Shown: positions 36,201-44,080 of the stretch, piece after piece
Layout: every line of letters begins with the position of its first letter
How positions within the stretch are numbered: position 1 is the first letter of the stretch
DNA from: CAISCU01 sp943361925
GTDB taxonomy: Bacteria; Bacteroidota; Bacteroidia; UKL13-3
Length of the DNA: 64,000 nucleotides
NCBI GenBank assembly: GCA_943361925.1
Contig: CALRIT020000003.1
Location: 232,574-296,573 of the forward strand
Direction: 5' to 3'
The notes under the pieces: model-generated
Told to the model about the DNA's origin: nothing
The model's input: the letters and a program-made list of their open reading frames with translations, nothing else
The model's database searches: none
Translations under genes and position numbers: made by a program

Positions 36201-38286
36201 TAGTGAAATTTAAGTTAGCACTTAGGTAAGGGAATTGAGCACCAATCCAACGTTTATCTGCTCCATTACTTCTAATATCTACACCAATAATACTGTTTAC
36301 TTCAGGTGTACCTAAATCAAATTCATGGTTACCAAAAGCAGAACCTTGGAATCCCATTATGTTCATCATTGCAACATCAGTTCTTCCAATTGCAGCTCTT
36401 AAACCAGAAGTTGTTCCTGCATAATAACTAGAAGCAGTATTTCTTAAAGGTGTTTGCATTGAAGGATCTTCACCTGCACTTAAAAACGGACTCGGGATAT
36501 AACAATCTCCTGAAGCTAATTTAACTGTATTAGGATAAGTATTTTCTAATGTATCTAAAACTGCAGCGAAGTTTGGAGCATCAATTGGAGCATCAACACC
36601 TGATTCCATATCTGATGCATGTAAAACCTGCATTTGGAATGCACTACGAGAGTTTACTTGAAATACTACTACAGTTCCACTTACTTCATTTGATAATAAA
36701 ATCAAATCTTTTCCATTAGGACTTTCATTACGAGGAATGAATACAATTCCCTCAGGACCTAAATCACCAACAGTAGCAAGGTTTGCTTGGCTAGGAGTTA
36801 CAGCAAAATTTCTTGTATTGATATATTGTACAAAATACGGGCTATTTGGATTTGTGATATTGTAAATCATAATACCACCAATTCTTTCTAATGCAACAAA
36901 CGCATAAGTACTATCCAAAATTTTACCAATAGTTACAGATTCTGGCTCAGGGCCTTTATTGTCACTACGGTTATCTAAAGAATTAGAAGAATGACTTGCA
37001 TTAAAATTAGAAGGGTAAGCAGCTAAAGTTCTTCTTTCAAACTCATCTTTACTATCCCAAACTAATGAACCAGTTGAACCATTCCATATAGAAAATGAAC
37101 GCGCACCAAATGCAAAAATGGTATCATACAATCCATCAGAATTATTATCACCAAACCATTTTGTTACTGTTAATCTTCCTATTCCTGTGTTTGCTTTTAA
37201 AGCTGTTACTCTAGAAGCTCCGCCAAATTTTGTTGGATCTAAATTATATGAACCTGAACCAACTGAAGTTTCTTCATTGTTTGCTGAACCCCAATCTGCT
37301 CTAGCATCACCTTCATTAGCAGTAACAAAATAAGTTTGGCTTCCAACTTTATAAGATGAAATACCATCAGGTAAATACATTCCTAAAACCGGGAAAGTAT
37401 CAATTTTAGCTAAAGCCGCATTTGAAACACCATCTCTATCAGAACCATCAAAAGCATTTTCTAATAAAGCATGATTTTTATATCCTAAAGGTAATAATGA
37501 TGTTACAGTTGCAGTATTAATATTAATTACAGCAACACAATTGTTTTCCTGACAAGTTACCCATGCAGTATTGTTGTCATCAGAGATTGTAATGTATTCA
37601 GGTTCTAAATCCTCTGCAACAGTTGAGTTACGCGAGAATACACCACCTGATTGAATTTTTCCGAAAATACGGATTCTTGAATCGATTACTGCTGGAGCGT
37701 TAAATGCTGTAAAACCGGCAGTTTGAACATTAGATTGAGTTAATCCGGCGAAACCACCCGAAACATCAATAATTGAAACCGAACCTTCTGGGTCGATAGT
37801 GTAACCATTGTTTGGCTCACCTTCATTGGCAACCAAAACTTTGTTTCCATTTGGAGTAAAAATAACATGGTCAGCATTTGCACCAACTTTTACTTTACTA
37901 ATAAAGTTACCATTGATGTCTAAGAATACGATACTGCTTGGATTTGTTTTTCCATTTGAATCCAAAACGGCTGCTGCAATAATTCCTTTTTTGTTACAAG
38001 CTACAGAAGTAATGTCACTTCCATAAGCTGCCATAGAAATGGAACTAATTTGACTTGGACTAGCAGGATTAGCTAAACTTACAATTCTTAATGAATTGTC
38101 AGGACCATTTGTAACAAACATCCTTTTTGAACCAGGATCGTACGCTGATATTTCAGCCACACCTCCGTCTGCATTGTAAGTTCCTATGGAATATCTTCCA
38201 AGGAACTGTGTGTTGATTTGTGCAATTGAGGAATTGCCGATAATCGACAAACCTAAAAAGACCATCAATCTGTAAATGTTCTTCAT
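30229..38286 (-). CDS. giant secreted fusion: choice-of-anchor I, 5'-nucleotidase and two PhoX/DUF839 modules
   Basis: I place the start at 38286, giving a clean signal peptide (MKNIYRLMVFLGLSIIGNSSIAQ) and a -7 box just upstream; the mature protein is about 2660 residues. Order of parts: choice-of-anchor I beta-propeller-like domain (about 25-540), a 5'-nucleotidase metallophosphatase (about 550-880, with LHASDMESG, SGDCYIPSPF, GNHEFDLG, IIAGGSH) and its C-terminal domain (KNGGGIRSAIGN, FTGGDNYPF; about 930-1200), then two PhoX-like DUF839 modules of about 445 residues (1215-1660, 1665-2105), Ig-like linkers, and a T9SS type A sorting domain (NVYPNPNNGTF near 2610). It is expected on the surface or outside the cell and probably frees phosphate from nucleotides and other esters. 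In the first metal motif the usual His-Gly is Glu-Ser. No partner gene is adjacent. Confidence 0.85.
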   Translation of the reverse strand: MKNIYRLMVFLGLSIIGNSSIAQINTQFLGRYSIGTYNADGGVAEISAYDPGSKRMFVTNGPDNSLRIVSLANPASPSQISSISMAAYGSDITSVACNKKGIIAAAVLDSNGKTNPSSIVFLDINGNFISKVKVGANADHVIFTPNGNKVLVANEGEPNNGYTIDPEGSVSIIDVSGGFAGLTQSNVQTAGFTAFNAPAVIDSRIRIFGKIQSGGVFSRNSTVAEDLEPEYITISDDNNTAWVTCQENNCVAVININTATVTSLLPLGYKNHALLENAFDGSDRDGVSNAALAKIDTFPVLGMYLPDGISSYKVGSQTYFVTANEGDARADWGSANNEETSVGSGSYNLDPTKFGGASRVTALKANTGIGRLTVTKWFGDNNSDGLYDTIFAFGARSFSIWNGSTGSLVWDSKDEFERRTLAAYPSNFNASHSSNSLDNRSDNKGPEPESVTIGKILDSTYAFVALERIGGIMIYNITNPNSPYFVQYINTRNFAVTPSQANLATVGDLGPEGIVFIPRNESPNGKDLILLSNEVSGTVVVFQVNSRSAFQMQVLHASDMESGVDAPIDAPNFAAVLDTLENTYPNTVKLASGDCYIPSPFLSAGEDPSMQTPLRNTASSYYAGTTSGLRAAIGRTDVAMMNIMGFQGSAFGNHEFDLGTPEVNSIIGVDIRSNGADKRWIGAQFPYLSANLNFTNDVNLSYLTTTQRLHVDSFKTPVNITANSQKKGIAPSAIIEMNGEKVGIVGATTQLLATISSPGATTVTSGGSDNMPALAAVLQPVIDSLRSLGINKVILMSHLQQLANEKALAPLLKGLDIIIAGGSHSLCADGNDRIRVGTTVADKYPILTVNNDNEPVAILNTTSEWKYVGRFVCDFDADGILLTNLLDSTINGAYAADTAMVTSLWGTYTAAFASGTKGANVRTLTSQIATVINNKDGNKFGKSNVFLEGRRNFVRTEETNFGNLTADANLWYAKLADAEVKVSIKNGGGIRSAIGNINAVGNSTILENTLANPSAGKAKGDISQLDIENSLRFNNGLVVARTNAAGLKRILEHGISATTTGATPGQFPQVGGVMFSYNVNLSAGNRIRSMVLVDSLGNRLDTIVKNGALVGDTSRIIKFVTLDFLFTGGDNYPFPANATNRVNLDTAIKTTGIATFTTTGKEQDAFAEYMGNFYTSAAYNLRDTSINGDTRIQSLSNRLDAIIVPNAGANSSQSPYLTTIKSGVQFTSILTAGDRVGSYRMAGIPDGVGAFDNGNGTFTALINHEFGNTVGVNRAHGNKGAFVSKWVINKADLSVVSGSDLIQTAKLWNGSGYTTYNAASPMVSGFNRFCSADLPAVSAFYNSRTGLGTQSRIFMNGEESGSEGRAFAHIVTGPEAGTTYELPYLGKFSWENSVANPNVSNKTIVVGTDDATPGQVYVYVGTKTNAGNEIEKAGLSNGKLYGIAVNGLATEVSGSFPSAGTAFTMVDLGIVRDSSGAALNTKSNSLSVTNFLRPEDATWDPSNPKDLYFVTTNNITSPSRLWKVSFSNIENPELGGTITAVLDGTEGPKMMDNIGIDKNGLLLIQEDVGNNVHNGKIWQYNTKNDQLTLLAQHDTTRFISGSANYLTQDEESSGIIDMEEILGPGQFILVDQAHYGVAGEIVEGGQFLSMFNPDSYKASLGILANSSQTPYLLPTRSDVSFDAIITAGDSVGSYKMAGIPDGVGAFDNGNGTFTALINHEFGNTVGINRAHGNKGAFVSKWVINKADLSIVSGSDLIQKVRLWDNVAKKFVNYNSDTPMLSGFNRFCSADLAATTAFYNSKTGRGTQERIFLNGEESGAEGRAFAHIATGVNAGTTYELPYLGKFSWENAVASPFAGDKTVVAGTDDATPGQVYFYVGTKTNTGTEIDRAGLNNGKLYGVAVAGLPTEISGTTPRDTTFTLVDLGIVRDSTGSSLNSRSNSLNVTNFLRPEDGAWDPKNPNDFYFVTTNSFSAPSRMWRLRFKSASNVLTGGTISAVLNGTEGPKMMDNIGFDTLGHILIQEDVGNNVHNGKIWSYNVANDQLSLVAQHDSTRFISGAANYLTQDEESSGIIDMATILGKGKFLLVDQAHYAKSTELVEGGQLLLMTIAETILDPITIAQDSVEIGVISNNSTLNIQANTLAGADKYDWVVPTGVNIVSGQGTKSLNIQFADPVKFSSPAAKAKYIYCTATNLLSNTTSAKDSIMISKNKPMFTIEALTTNQNKNLAKGTWTSIAGAGSSDRIVNVNSTTDLKVGSLVKVLSGTGNMGNSNTVDSILSSTQFRVANNMTTNLANGAVLVAYFVPQNTFNIYTSNAGATNLVNVITVSSTSGLKEGMLVDLASGTGTFRAGTVVSKIIDANNFIVSLTPSVALADNAVVKAYPFINNTCLISVNTGLSSEADITVVATPVHNLGYTFTLPRGSRISRIGDSLVANYDTTVNPLKAIKTTANSIGIVFDSSFTSGSIKVTPYNNAGNGIALSQTIKEEKASIFKVVSTGAAIKNTTVRYKASVTNGAEITTYRWTIPATNVTALSGSVSSNVVITTTDTLSLSFGNLFKSGSLKVEAINNCGTGTAKTFSLNGTTTLSKNGNNELEEVTEGILVNTLNVYPNPNNGTFNISYINNQIEENATVSIINMMGQTVRSFNFSNTDGLLSAEINHELEAGFYFVKVEVGTQVEIIKISVEK
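31960..34650 (-). repeat. tandem domain duplication inside the giant gene
   Basis: Two copies of the DUF839/PhoX-like module lie head to tail with a period of 1365 bp (455 codons); for example matching positions are near 34491 and 33126. Protein identity is very high in blocks such as PDGVGAFDNGNGTFTALINH, while many third codon positions differ, so this is an old duplication under selection and not an assembly error. Confidence 0.85.
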
Positions 38287-38307
38287 AATTTTATTAAGGG
38301 TTTTGCC

Positions 38308-38315
38308 CAAAACTA
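38308..38315 (-). promoter_or_regulatory. candidate -7 element of the giant gene
   Basis: On the minus strand TAGTTTTG fits TAnnTTTG and would start transcription about 16 bp before the ATG at 38286. It overlaps the next upstream in-frame Met, which supports 38286 as the true start. No clear -33 element was seen. Confidence 0.4.
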
Positions 38316-38508
38316 AATTGTGAAGATTTTCTAATGATTTATTCTATGTAGTCATGTTATCAGGAAATCATTAAGTATTTGAGGAGGCTGAATATATGAT
38401 TGTTAGTATTTTTAACTATTTTGAATTAATGTAATTTTTGGTTTAAAGTGTTGTTTCAAAAATGATTTATTCATGATTAGGAAACACTAGACCTTCAGAC
38501 CTAATTTT

Positions 38509-39765
38509 TTAATCAATACCAAATTTCTTTTTGTACTTTTCATACAATTCAACCTGCTGATTTCTTAAGTCGATTTCTTCACCCATGATAAAAGCTTGAA
38601 TTACATTACTTGTTTTCATGTCAAGAATATCTCCTTCACTAATCACAAGACTCGCATCTTTTCCTTTTTCCAAAGTTCCAATTCTATTATCTATACCTAC
38701 AATTTTAGCAGCATTTTCTGTTACCAATTGTAATGCTTGTTCTTTTGTAAGTCCATAAGCAGCGCAGGTTCCTGCATTAAACATTACGTTGCGCGATTCC
38801 CAGCTACCTGCCTGACTAATTGCAACCAATATTCCTTTTTCTACCAACTGAGTTGCGGTTTTGTACGGTTGATCAAAATCTTCAGATGCATGTGCAGGCA
38901 AACGATGAATATTTCCAAGAATAACAGGAATCTTATGTTGAACAATTAAATCACTGATTTTGTAAGCATCATCAGCACCCACCAAAACCATTTTGATTAA
39001 AGGATAATTTTCCTTGAAAAACTGAATGGCAGAAACTAGTCCTTTTGAATGACTCACATGAACATACAAATTTGTTTTGCCTTCCATTACCGACATCATT
39101 GCCTTTAATCTTTGGTTCACCGGTTCAGGATTATCAAGCTTTGCATATTGAGCTGCATCTTCAAAAAAGTGACGGATATTATCCAATTCTTTTTGCTGAT
39201 TTTCTTTGTCTTCTGCACGTCTAGCAACCCTTAAATCAGGATAGTTTAAATGAACACCATCATCCGCTTTTACTGCAGCATCTTCCCAGTTCCATGCTTT
39301 TGTATACACTAAGCTGCTGGTACCACTGATATTACCACCTTGAGGAACACATTGGGTAAATAGGATTCCATTAAAAGTTGCAGTAGGTAATATTTTTGAA
39401 TCGGTATTGTAAGCAATTAATGCACGTACATTCGGATTCATATCACCGGTTTCATTAAAATCTCTGGTTGCTCTAACTGCATCAATTTCATTCAAACCCA
39501 TGATATTGTTTAATGCAATGATTCCTGGATAAATATGCTTTCCGGTGGCATCAATTGTTTTGGCATTTTTGATGAAACTTATGGGAGCCTCTCCAACTTC
39601 CATCACCTTACCTCGGTTTAAAACAATGGTCCCGTTTTGGATGAGTTTACCATTACCTAAATGAATAGTTCCTCCACTAATAACAATAGGAATTTCTTGG
39701 GCCTGCACATTCATAACTAAACAGGTTCCTAAAATTCCGGCTAAAATTGATTTGATATATTTCAT
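38509..39765 (-). CDS. secreted amidohydrolase-family protein, metal site degenerate
   Basis: The 418-residue protein has a signal peptide (MKYIKSILAGILGTCLVMNVQAQ) and the amidohydrolase composite-domain layout, with IYPGIIALNNIMGLNEIDAVRATRDFNETG at the site where the first HxH metal motif should be. That motif is lost (LNN), and the late Asp is replaced by AISQAGSW. The downstream PQGGNISGTSSLVYTKAWNWEDAA and the closing AAKIVGIDNRIGTLEKGKDASL are those of a Bacteroidota group of such proteins. It is probably not a classical metal hydrolase. Its ATG overlaps the stop of the preceding gene by 4 bases, so it is the third gene of a unit with the two that follow here. Confidence 0.83.
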   Translation of the reverse strand: MKYIKSILAGILGTCLVMNVQAQEIPIVISGGTIHLGNGKLIQNGTIVLNRGKVMEVGEAPISFIKNAKTIDATGKHIYPGIIALNNIMGLNEIDAVRATRDFNETGDMNPNVRALIAYNTDSKILPTATFNGILFTQCVPQGGNISGTSSLVYTKAWNWEDAAVKADDGVHLNYPDLRVARRAEDKENQQKELDNIRHFFEDAAQYAKLDNPEPVNQRLKAMMSVMEGKTNLYVHVSHSKGLVSAIQFFKENYPLIKMVLVGADDAYKISDLIVQHKIPVILGNIHRLPAHASEDFDQPYKTATQLVEKGILVAISQAGSWESRNVMFNAGTCAAYGLTKEQALQLVTENAAKIVGIDNRIGTLEKGKDASLVISEGDILDMKTSNVIQAFIMGEEIDLRNQQVELYEKYKKKFGID

Positions 39766-41078
39766 ACTCGTTTTGTTTTTTTCTTTGTTGATGTATTCAG
39801 GTTTGCTAAGCCCGTTAAACCTTTTTCAGGTGATATTTTCAAATAGACTTCCTTTGAATCTTCTCCTTCATAAAATCTGATTTTCCAGGTTTTGTTCCTT
39901 ATCCAAATTACATCGTTGAAATTCATTTCTGCATCATCATTACCAATTCTAAAATGTGATGATTGGATTACATTTCCATTTTTATAAATTTCATAAGAAT
40001 TGCTTTGCATCCCAAGATTGATTGCTGCATTGAATACTATTTTTGAAGATTTTTTATTTACCTCATGAATACTAAAATCCCAGAAATCACAAGCCCCGCA
40101 CATGCCGCTTCTAAAAGCATTGTTAAGGTTTTGGGTTTTGAGAAGAACTCTACCATTAGTTAGTTGAACGTATTCTGGTAAAAATTGACTGAAATCGAAT
40201 TTTTCTTCCGTTTCAGGATTTGTCAGAGTATATAATTCTGATTCGAATTTTTGTCCTCTGAAGAGGTATATCACTTTGAATAAATCACAAAGTTGAGAAT
40301 TGCCCTCATCTCCATTCATATCAACATATTGTAAGATATAAGTTCTGATTTTTTCTTTTCCGATTAGACTACTGTATCTGAATAAAGTATCAGGAATTTG
40401 TTTTTCAATTGGTGGACTTAATTCTTCATTGATTTCCTCCAATACCATTCTCTTTTCAAAAGTATCATAAACAAAATTTCCTGTTCTTAAAATAGATACT
40501 TTGTTATTATTTGAAATCTTCTCGGTAAAAGAAATTCCATTTGAAGTTATATTGATATAGTTATTTTCTGAATCAACTGATTTTGGTATGGCAAGGAATT
40601 CCTCTTCTCTAATTGAATGAAAACGCATAGGTTGAAAAACTGCCTCATTAGAATCTATTTGCAGGTGATGACAGATGATAACAGGGTCATTATTTGATAA
40701 GTTTGATTGAATTAAATAGTTTAACCCTGTTGTATTCTCAATTTTTTTGAGGCTTTCAAATTCACCAATTCCGCTTGTTTCTACCAATTGACTATAACAT
40801 TTACCTTTATAATTCCACTCACAAATCAGCCAATATTCTAATGACGAATTCATGAAAAAAACTAATCTTAACAAGCGATCTTCTGAATCATAAACACGCA
40901 CATTCACAACCTCGGAATAATAAGGATTCCCTGCACTGTCTGTTGTTAAATTGAGCTCATTTCTTAAAATGAGTTCAGACTTTGGTGCTTCCTTAAAGTG
41001 CGTGAAGTCTTGCGCCTGTAGTTTTATCCCAGACCAAAAAATCAAAAAGAAAAGAATATATGTGAACTTACTTTTCAA
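39762..41078 (-). CDS. secreted protein of unknown function
   Basis: The 438-residue protein begins with MKSKFTYILFFLIFWSGIKLQAQ, a good signal peptide. The remainder looks like beta-rich extracellular sequence with one CGACDFWDF segment, and shows no motif I recognise. It sits between the two amidohydrolase-family genes: 3 bp after the larger one and overlapping the smaller by 4 bp, so translation of all three is probably coupled. Its role may be as a partner of the amidohydrolases, but that is inference from position only. Confidence 0.75.
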   Translation of the reverse strand: MKSKFTYILFFLIFWSGIKLQAQDFTHFKEAPKSELILRNELNLTTDSAGNPYYSEVVNVRVYDSEDRLLRLVFFMNSSLEYWLICEWNYKGKCYSQLVETSGIGEFESLKKIENTTGLNYLIQSNLSNNDPVIICHHLQIDSNEAVFQPMRFHSIREEEFLAIPKSVDSENNYINITSNGISFTEKISNNNKVSILRTGNFVYDTFEKRMVLEEINEELSPPIEKQIPDTLFRYSSLIGKEKIRTYILQYVDMNGDEGNSQLCDLFKVIYLFRGQKFESELYTLTNPETEEKFDFSQFLPEYVQLTNGRVLLKTQNLNNAFRSGMCGACDFWDFSIHEVNKKSSKIVFNAAINLGMQSNSYEIYKNGNVIQSSHFRIGNDDAEMNFNDVIWIRNKTWKIRFYEGEDSKEVYLKISPEKGLTGLANLNTSTKKKTKRV

Positions 41079-41081
41079 GTT

Positions 41082-44039
41082 TTAGTAATCTTCGCAGTGG
41101 TAAACTTCATCTTGTTCAGTTACATGAGCAACAGCTTTTTCGCCTTTGTTTTTGGCCTGAATCATCAATTGAATAATCCTGTTTCTTTCTTTTTTGATGT
41201 ACTCTCTTAGTTCTTTGTCTTTCTCTAATGAGAAGTAACAAATACCATCAACAAAGGTCATTTCTGGTTTGGCATAAATACTCAATGGATTGTCATTCCA
41301 AAGTACTAAGTCTGCATCTTTACCTGCTTTTATAGAGCCGGTAATTTTATCAAGATGTAACATTTTTGCAGGATTTAAAGTCACCATTTTCCAAGCAGCT
41401 TCTTCGCTTAGTTTACCGTATTTCACCATTTTAGCAGCCTCCTGATTCAATCTTCTTCCCATTTCAGCATCATCACTATTAATGGCTGTTGTAATGCCCA
41501 TATTGTGAAGGATTGCACCATTATAAGGAATGGCTTCAACCACTTCATATTTATATGCCCACCAATCAGCAAAGGTACTGGCACTTACTCCATGCGCTTT
41601 CATTTTGTCTGCAACTTTATAACCTTCTAAAATATGTGTAAATGTATTCACCTTAAAGCCAAAACTATCTGCCACATGCATCAACATATTAATTTCACTT
41701 TGCACATAACTATGGCAACTGATGAAACGTTTTTTGTTAAGAATTTCAAGCAGTGTTTCTAGTTCTAAATCCTTTCTTGTAATAAGCGGATTTAGTTTCA
41801 TTTTCTTTTCATATTCTCTGGCTCTTGTAAAGGCATCTACATACACTTGTTCAACACCCATTCTTGTTTGTGGGTAGCGATTGCTGGCACTTCCCCAACT
41901 ACTTTGTTTTACGTTTTCACCCAACGCAAATTTGATGAAACCATCTGCACCAGCAATTTTTAATTCCTCTGGTGATTTTCCCCATCTAAGTTTAATTAAG
42001 GCGCTTTGACCACCAACGGGATTACAGCTACCGTGTAAAAGTTGAGCTCCAATTACACCACCGGCCAATTGACGGTAGATGTTTAAGTCTTCTGAATTTA
42101 ATACATCACCAATCCTAACTTCGGCTGTAATTGCTTGTGTGCATTCATTCACGCCTCTGTAAATTGCAAGATGTGAGTGTTCATCAATGATACCGTTTGT
42201 TAGATGTTTACCTTTTGCATCTATTGTTTTTGCAGTTGGCGAGCTGAGATTTTTTCCAACAGCAACAATTTTACCTGCTTTAATCCAAACATCTGCTTCA
42301 CTTAAAACACCTTCTTTTTCATTGGTCCAAACACTTGCATTTTTAAAGATGATTTCTTCATCACTTGCTATTTTACTGCTTCCATAATCAGTAAACGGAT
42401 AAATGATTTCAGCTACATTTGGTTTGATTAAACTGTCTTTTTCTTCTTTGCTTGATTGTGTTTGAGTTCTATTTAAGGCGATGGTACTTTGTGTTCCATC
42501 AACATAAAAAACAAAACCATTAGCATTTAATGTCTGATTGATTTCAGTGAAGAATATTTTCGCTCTAGTTACAGAATCTTTTTTAGACTTGTCTTTCCAG
42601 CTTAAAGTGTACATATCTAATGAAAAATCTGCATCAACTTTTTGAGTGTCTTTACCAATGAGTTTCCACTCTTGTTTACCTTTATTTTCAAGAATGTTTA
42701 GTTGAATAAAGTGTTTATCTCCGGAAATTGTCCAGTTGCCATTGATATCTTTTTCATTCTTTTTATATAGAATTTCTTGGTTTCCAAAACTCCAGATTTC
42801 TTCAATTCTTCCATCTTCAGTAAATAGGTCTTTATCAGCTATGCTGAAATGAGCAGGCATTCCTGCAGCCAATTTTCCGCATACATTTGATGCTCCAATT
42901 AATCTCGCTGGAGTTTGTGTTAATGCCCTTAATGCTTCATTAGGTTTTAATCCAAATTGAATAGCTTTTCTAAGATTTTTCAGAAATTCACCTGAGCTTT
43001 CACAACCTTTCATAGTAATACAAAATGTGATTCCTTCTTTTTGTAGGAAAGACAAATTTGCAGGAGCAAGTTCCCAATGTTTTAAGTCACCCAAACTCAC
43101 CAATTCTGCATCAAAAGGATCTTCAACTTCATAAGGTTTAGGAAAGTTAACAGGAACAATTAATGGTCGGCCTGTTGCTTTAATATCTTTGATTCTTTGG
43201 TATTCATCTCCCGAACCTTTTATAATCCAATTGTTTTGGTTGAACTCTTTAGCAATTTTAGAGGCTCTTAGTATGGCAAGTTTATTTTCAGCTTCAAAAA
43301 CCAAGGGTAAAGAAAGGTTTTTACGAAAAGCTTCCATGCTTAAATCAACTTCTTTGTTTTGTTTTGAATACCACATGACATCAAGGAAACTTTGTCTGAT
43401 GAGAGCAATACATCCCATCATGGAACCCGGGTAATCCTGACTTGAACTACCTTTATTAAAGCTCCATGCTTGTGCTGATTGTGGTTTGATAATTAATTCT
43501 TGTGCGTTTCCACTTCCTGTTGAAACCAAACTTGCGCTACCACGACAAATACCATCTTGTATAGAACTCAAGCTAATTCCGAAGCCTGCAGATTTGTAGT
43601 TTTTAGCTGATTTTTCATCAGGCATAAAATAATCAACAGCATTTAGTTCTGCTCTGATAGCTTCATTCCAGTTATAAGCACCGGGTTTATTTGTATTGAA
43701 TTGTTGCCCCCTGAAATTCTCTCTTTTAGGTTCCCATTTGATTCCATAGTTAGAGTATAAATCAACAAAGGCAGGGTAAATTACTTTTCCTTTAGCATTG
43801 ATTTCCTTGAAATTTTTGGGTGTAGTTAGATTTTTTCCAACTGCTTTAATCAAACCATTCTCAACAATAATAGATGCATCTTCGATTTTATTATCGGCAT
43901 CTAACCAGATGGTGGCGTGACTAATTACAAATGCATTTGGCCTTTGGTCGGCAGGGCCATTTTGAGGGAAGCTTGTTTGTGCAAAACTAACTTGAGCAAA
44001 CAGTAAAATTAGAAATACGTAAATATTGCGCATATTCAA
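41082..44039 (-). CDS. secreted double amidohydrolase
   Basis: The 985-residue protein has a signal peptide (to about residue 20) and two amidohydrolase-like halves. The N-terminal half (about 30-430) has the conserved frame but at the first metal motif reads YPAFVDLYSNYGI, lacking HxH. The C-terminal half (about 565-960) keeps IDEHSHLAIYRG (HxH), a lysine in GFIKFALGEN, histidines in ISCHSYVQSE and TFTHILEGY and the aspartate in AINSDDAEMG, so it should bind metal. The substrate may be a cyclic amide or peptide; prolidase- or imidazolonepropionase-like activity cannot be distinguished. It is the first gene of the three-gene unit. The start is either 44039 or the Met two codons later. Confidence 0.85.
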   Translation of the reverse strand: MNMRNIYVFLILLFAQVSFAQTSFPQNGPADQRPNAFVISHATIWLDADNKIEDASIIVENGLIKAVGKNLTTPKNFKEINAKGKVIYPAFVDLYSNYGIKWEPKRENFRGQQFNTNKPGAYNWNEAIRAELNAVDYFMPDEKSAKNYKSAGFGISLSSIQDGICRGSASLVSTGSGNAQELIIKPQSAQAWSFNKGSSSQDYPGSMMGCIALIRQSFLDVMWYSKQNKEVDLSMEAFRKNLSLPLVFEAENKLAILRASKIAKEFNQNNWIIKGSGDEYQRIKDIKATGRPLIVPVNFPKPYEVEDPFDAELVSLGDLKHWELAPANLSFLQKEGITFCITMKGCESSGEFLKNLRKAIQFGLKPNEALRALTQTPARLIGASNVCGKLAAGMPAHFSIADKDLFTEDGRIEEIWSFGNQEILYKKNEKDINGNWTISGDKHFIQLNILENKGKQEWKLIGKDTQKVDADFSLDMYTLSWKDKSKKDSVTRAKIFFTEINQTLNANGFVFYVDGTQSTIALNRTQTQSSKEEKDSLIKPNVAEIIYPFTDYGSSKIASDEEIIFKNASVWTNEKEGVLSEADVWIKAGKIVAVGKNLSSPTAKTIDAKGKHLTNGIIDEHSHLAIYRGVNECTQAITAEVRIGDVLNSEDLNIYRQLAGGVIGAQLLHGSCNPVGGQSALIKLRWGKSPEELKIAGADGFIKFALGENVKQSSWGSASNRYPQTRMGVEQVYVDAFTRAREYEKKMKLNPLITRKDLELETLLEILNKKRFISCHSYVQSEINMLMHVADSFGFKVNTFTHILEGYKVADKMKAHGVSASTFADWWAYKYEVVEAIPYNGAILHNMGITTAINSDDAEMGRRLNQEAAKMVKYGKLSEEAAWKMVTLNPAKMLHLDKITGSIKAGKDADLVLWNDNPLSIYAKPEMTFVDGICYFSLEKDKELREYIKKERNRIIQLMIQAKNKGEKAVAHVTEQDEVYHCEDY

Positions 44040-44080
44040 ATTAAACCAAAAGATTGAAATACACCAATAAGTGTTGTAAG

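Noticed and set aside
30515..38026. Several open frames of 60-140 codons on the plus strand opposite the giant gene.
   Set aside because: They follow the codon structure of the minus-strand gene, have unnatural hydrophobic compositions and no promoters.
38381..38434. GAGGAGG followed after 8 bp by a 12-codon frame (ATG at 38396).
   Set aside because: Looks like a textbook ribosome site, but the organism hardly uses Shine-Dalgarno sites, the peptide is very short and has no coding bias.
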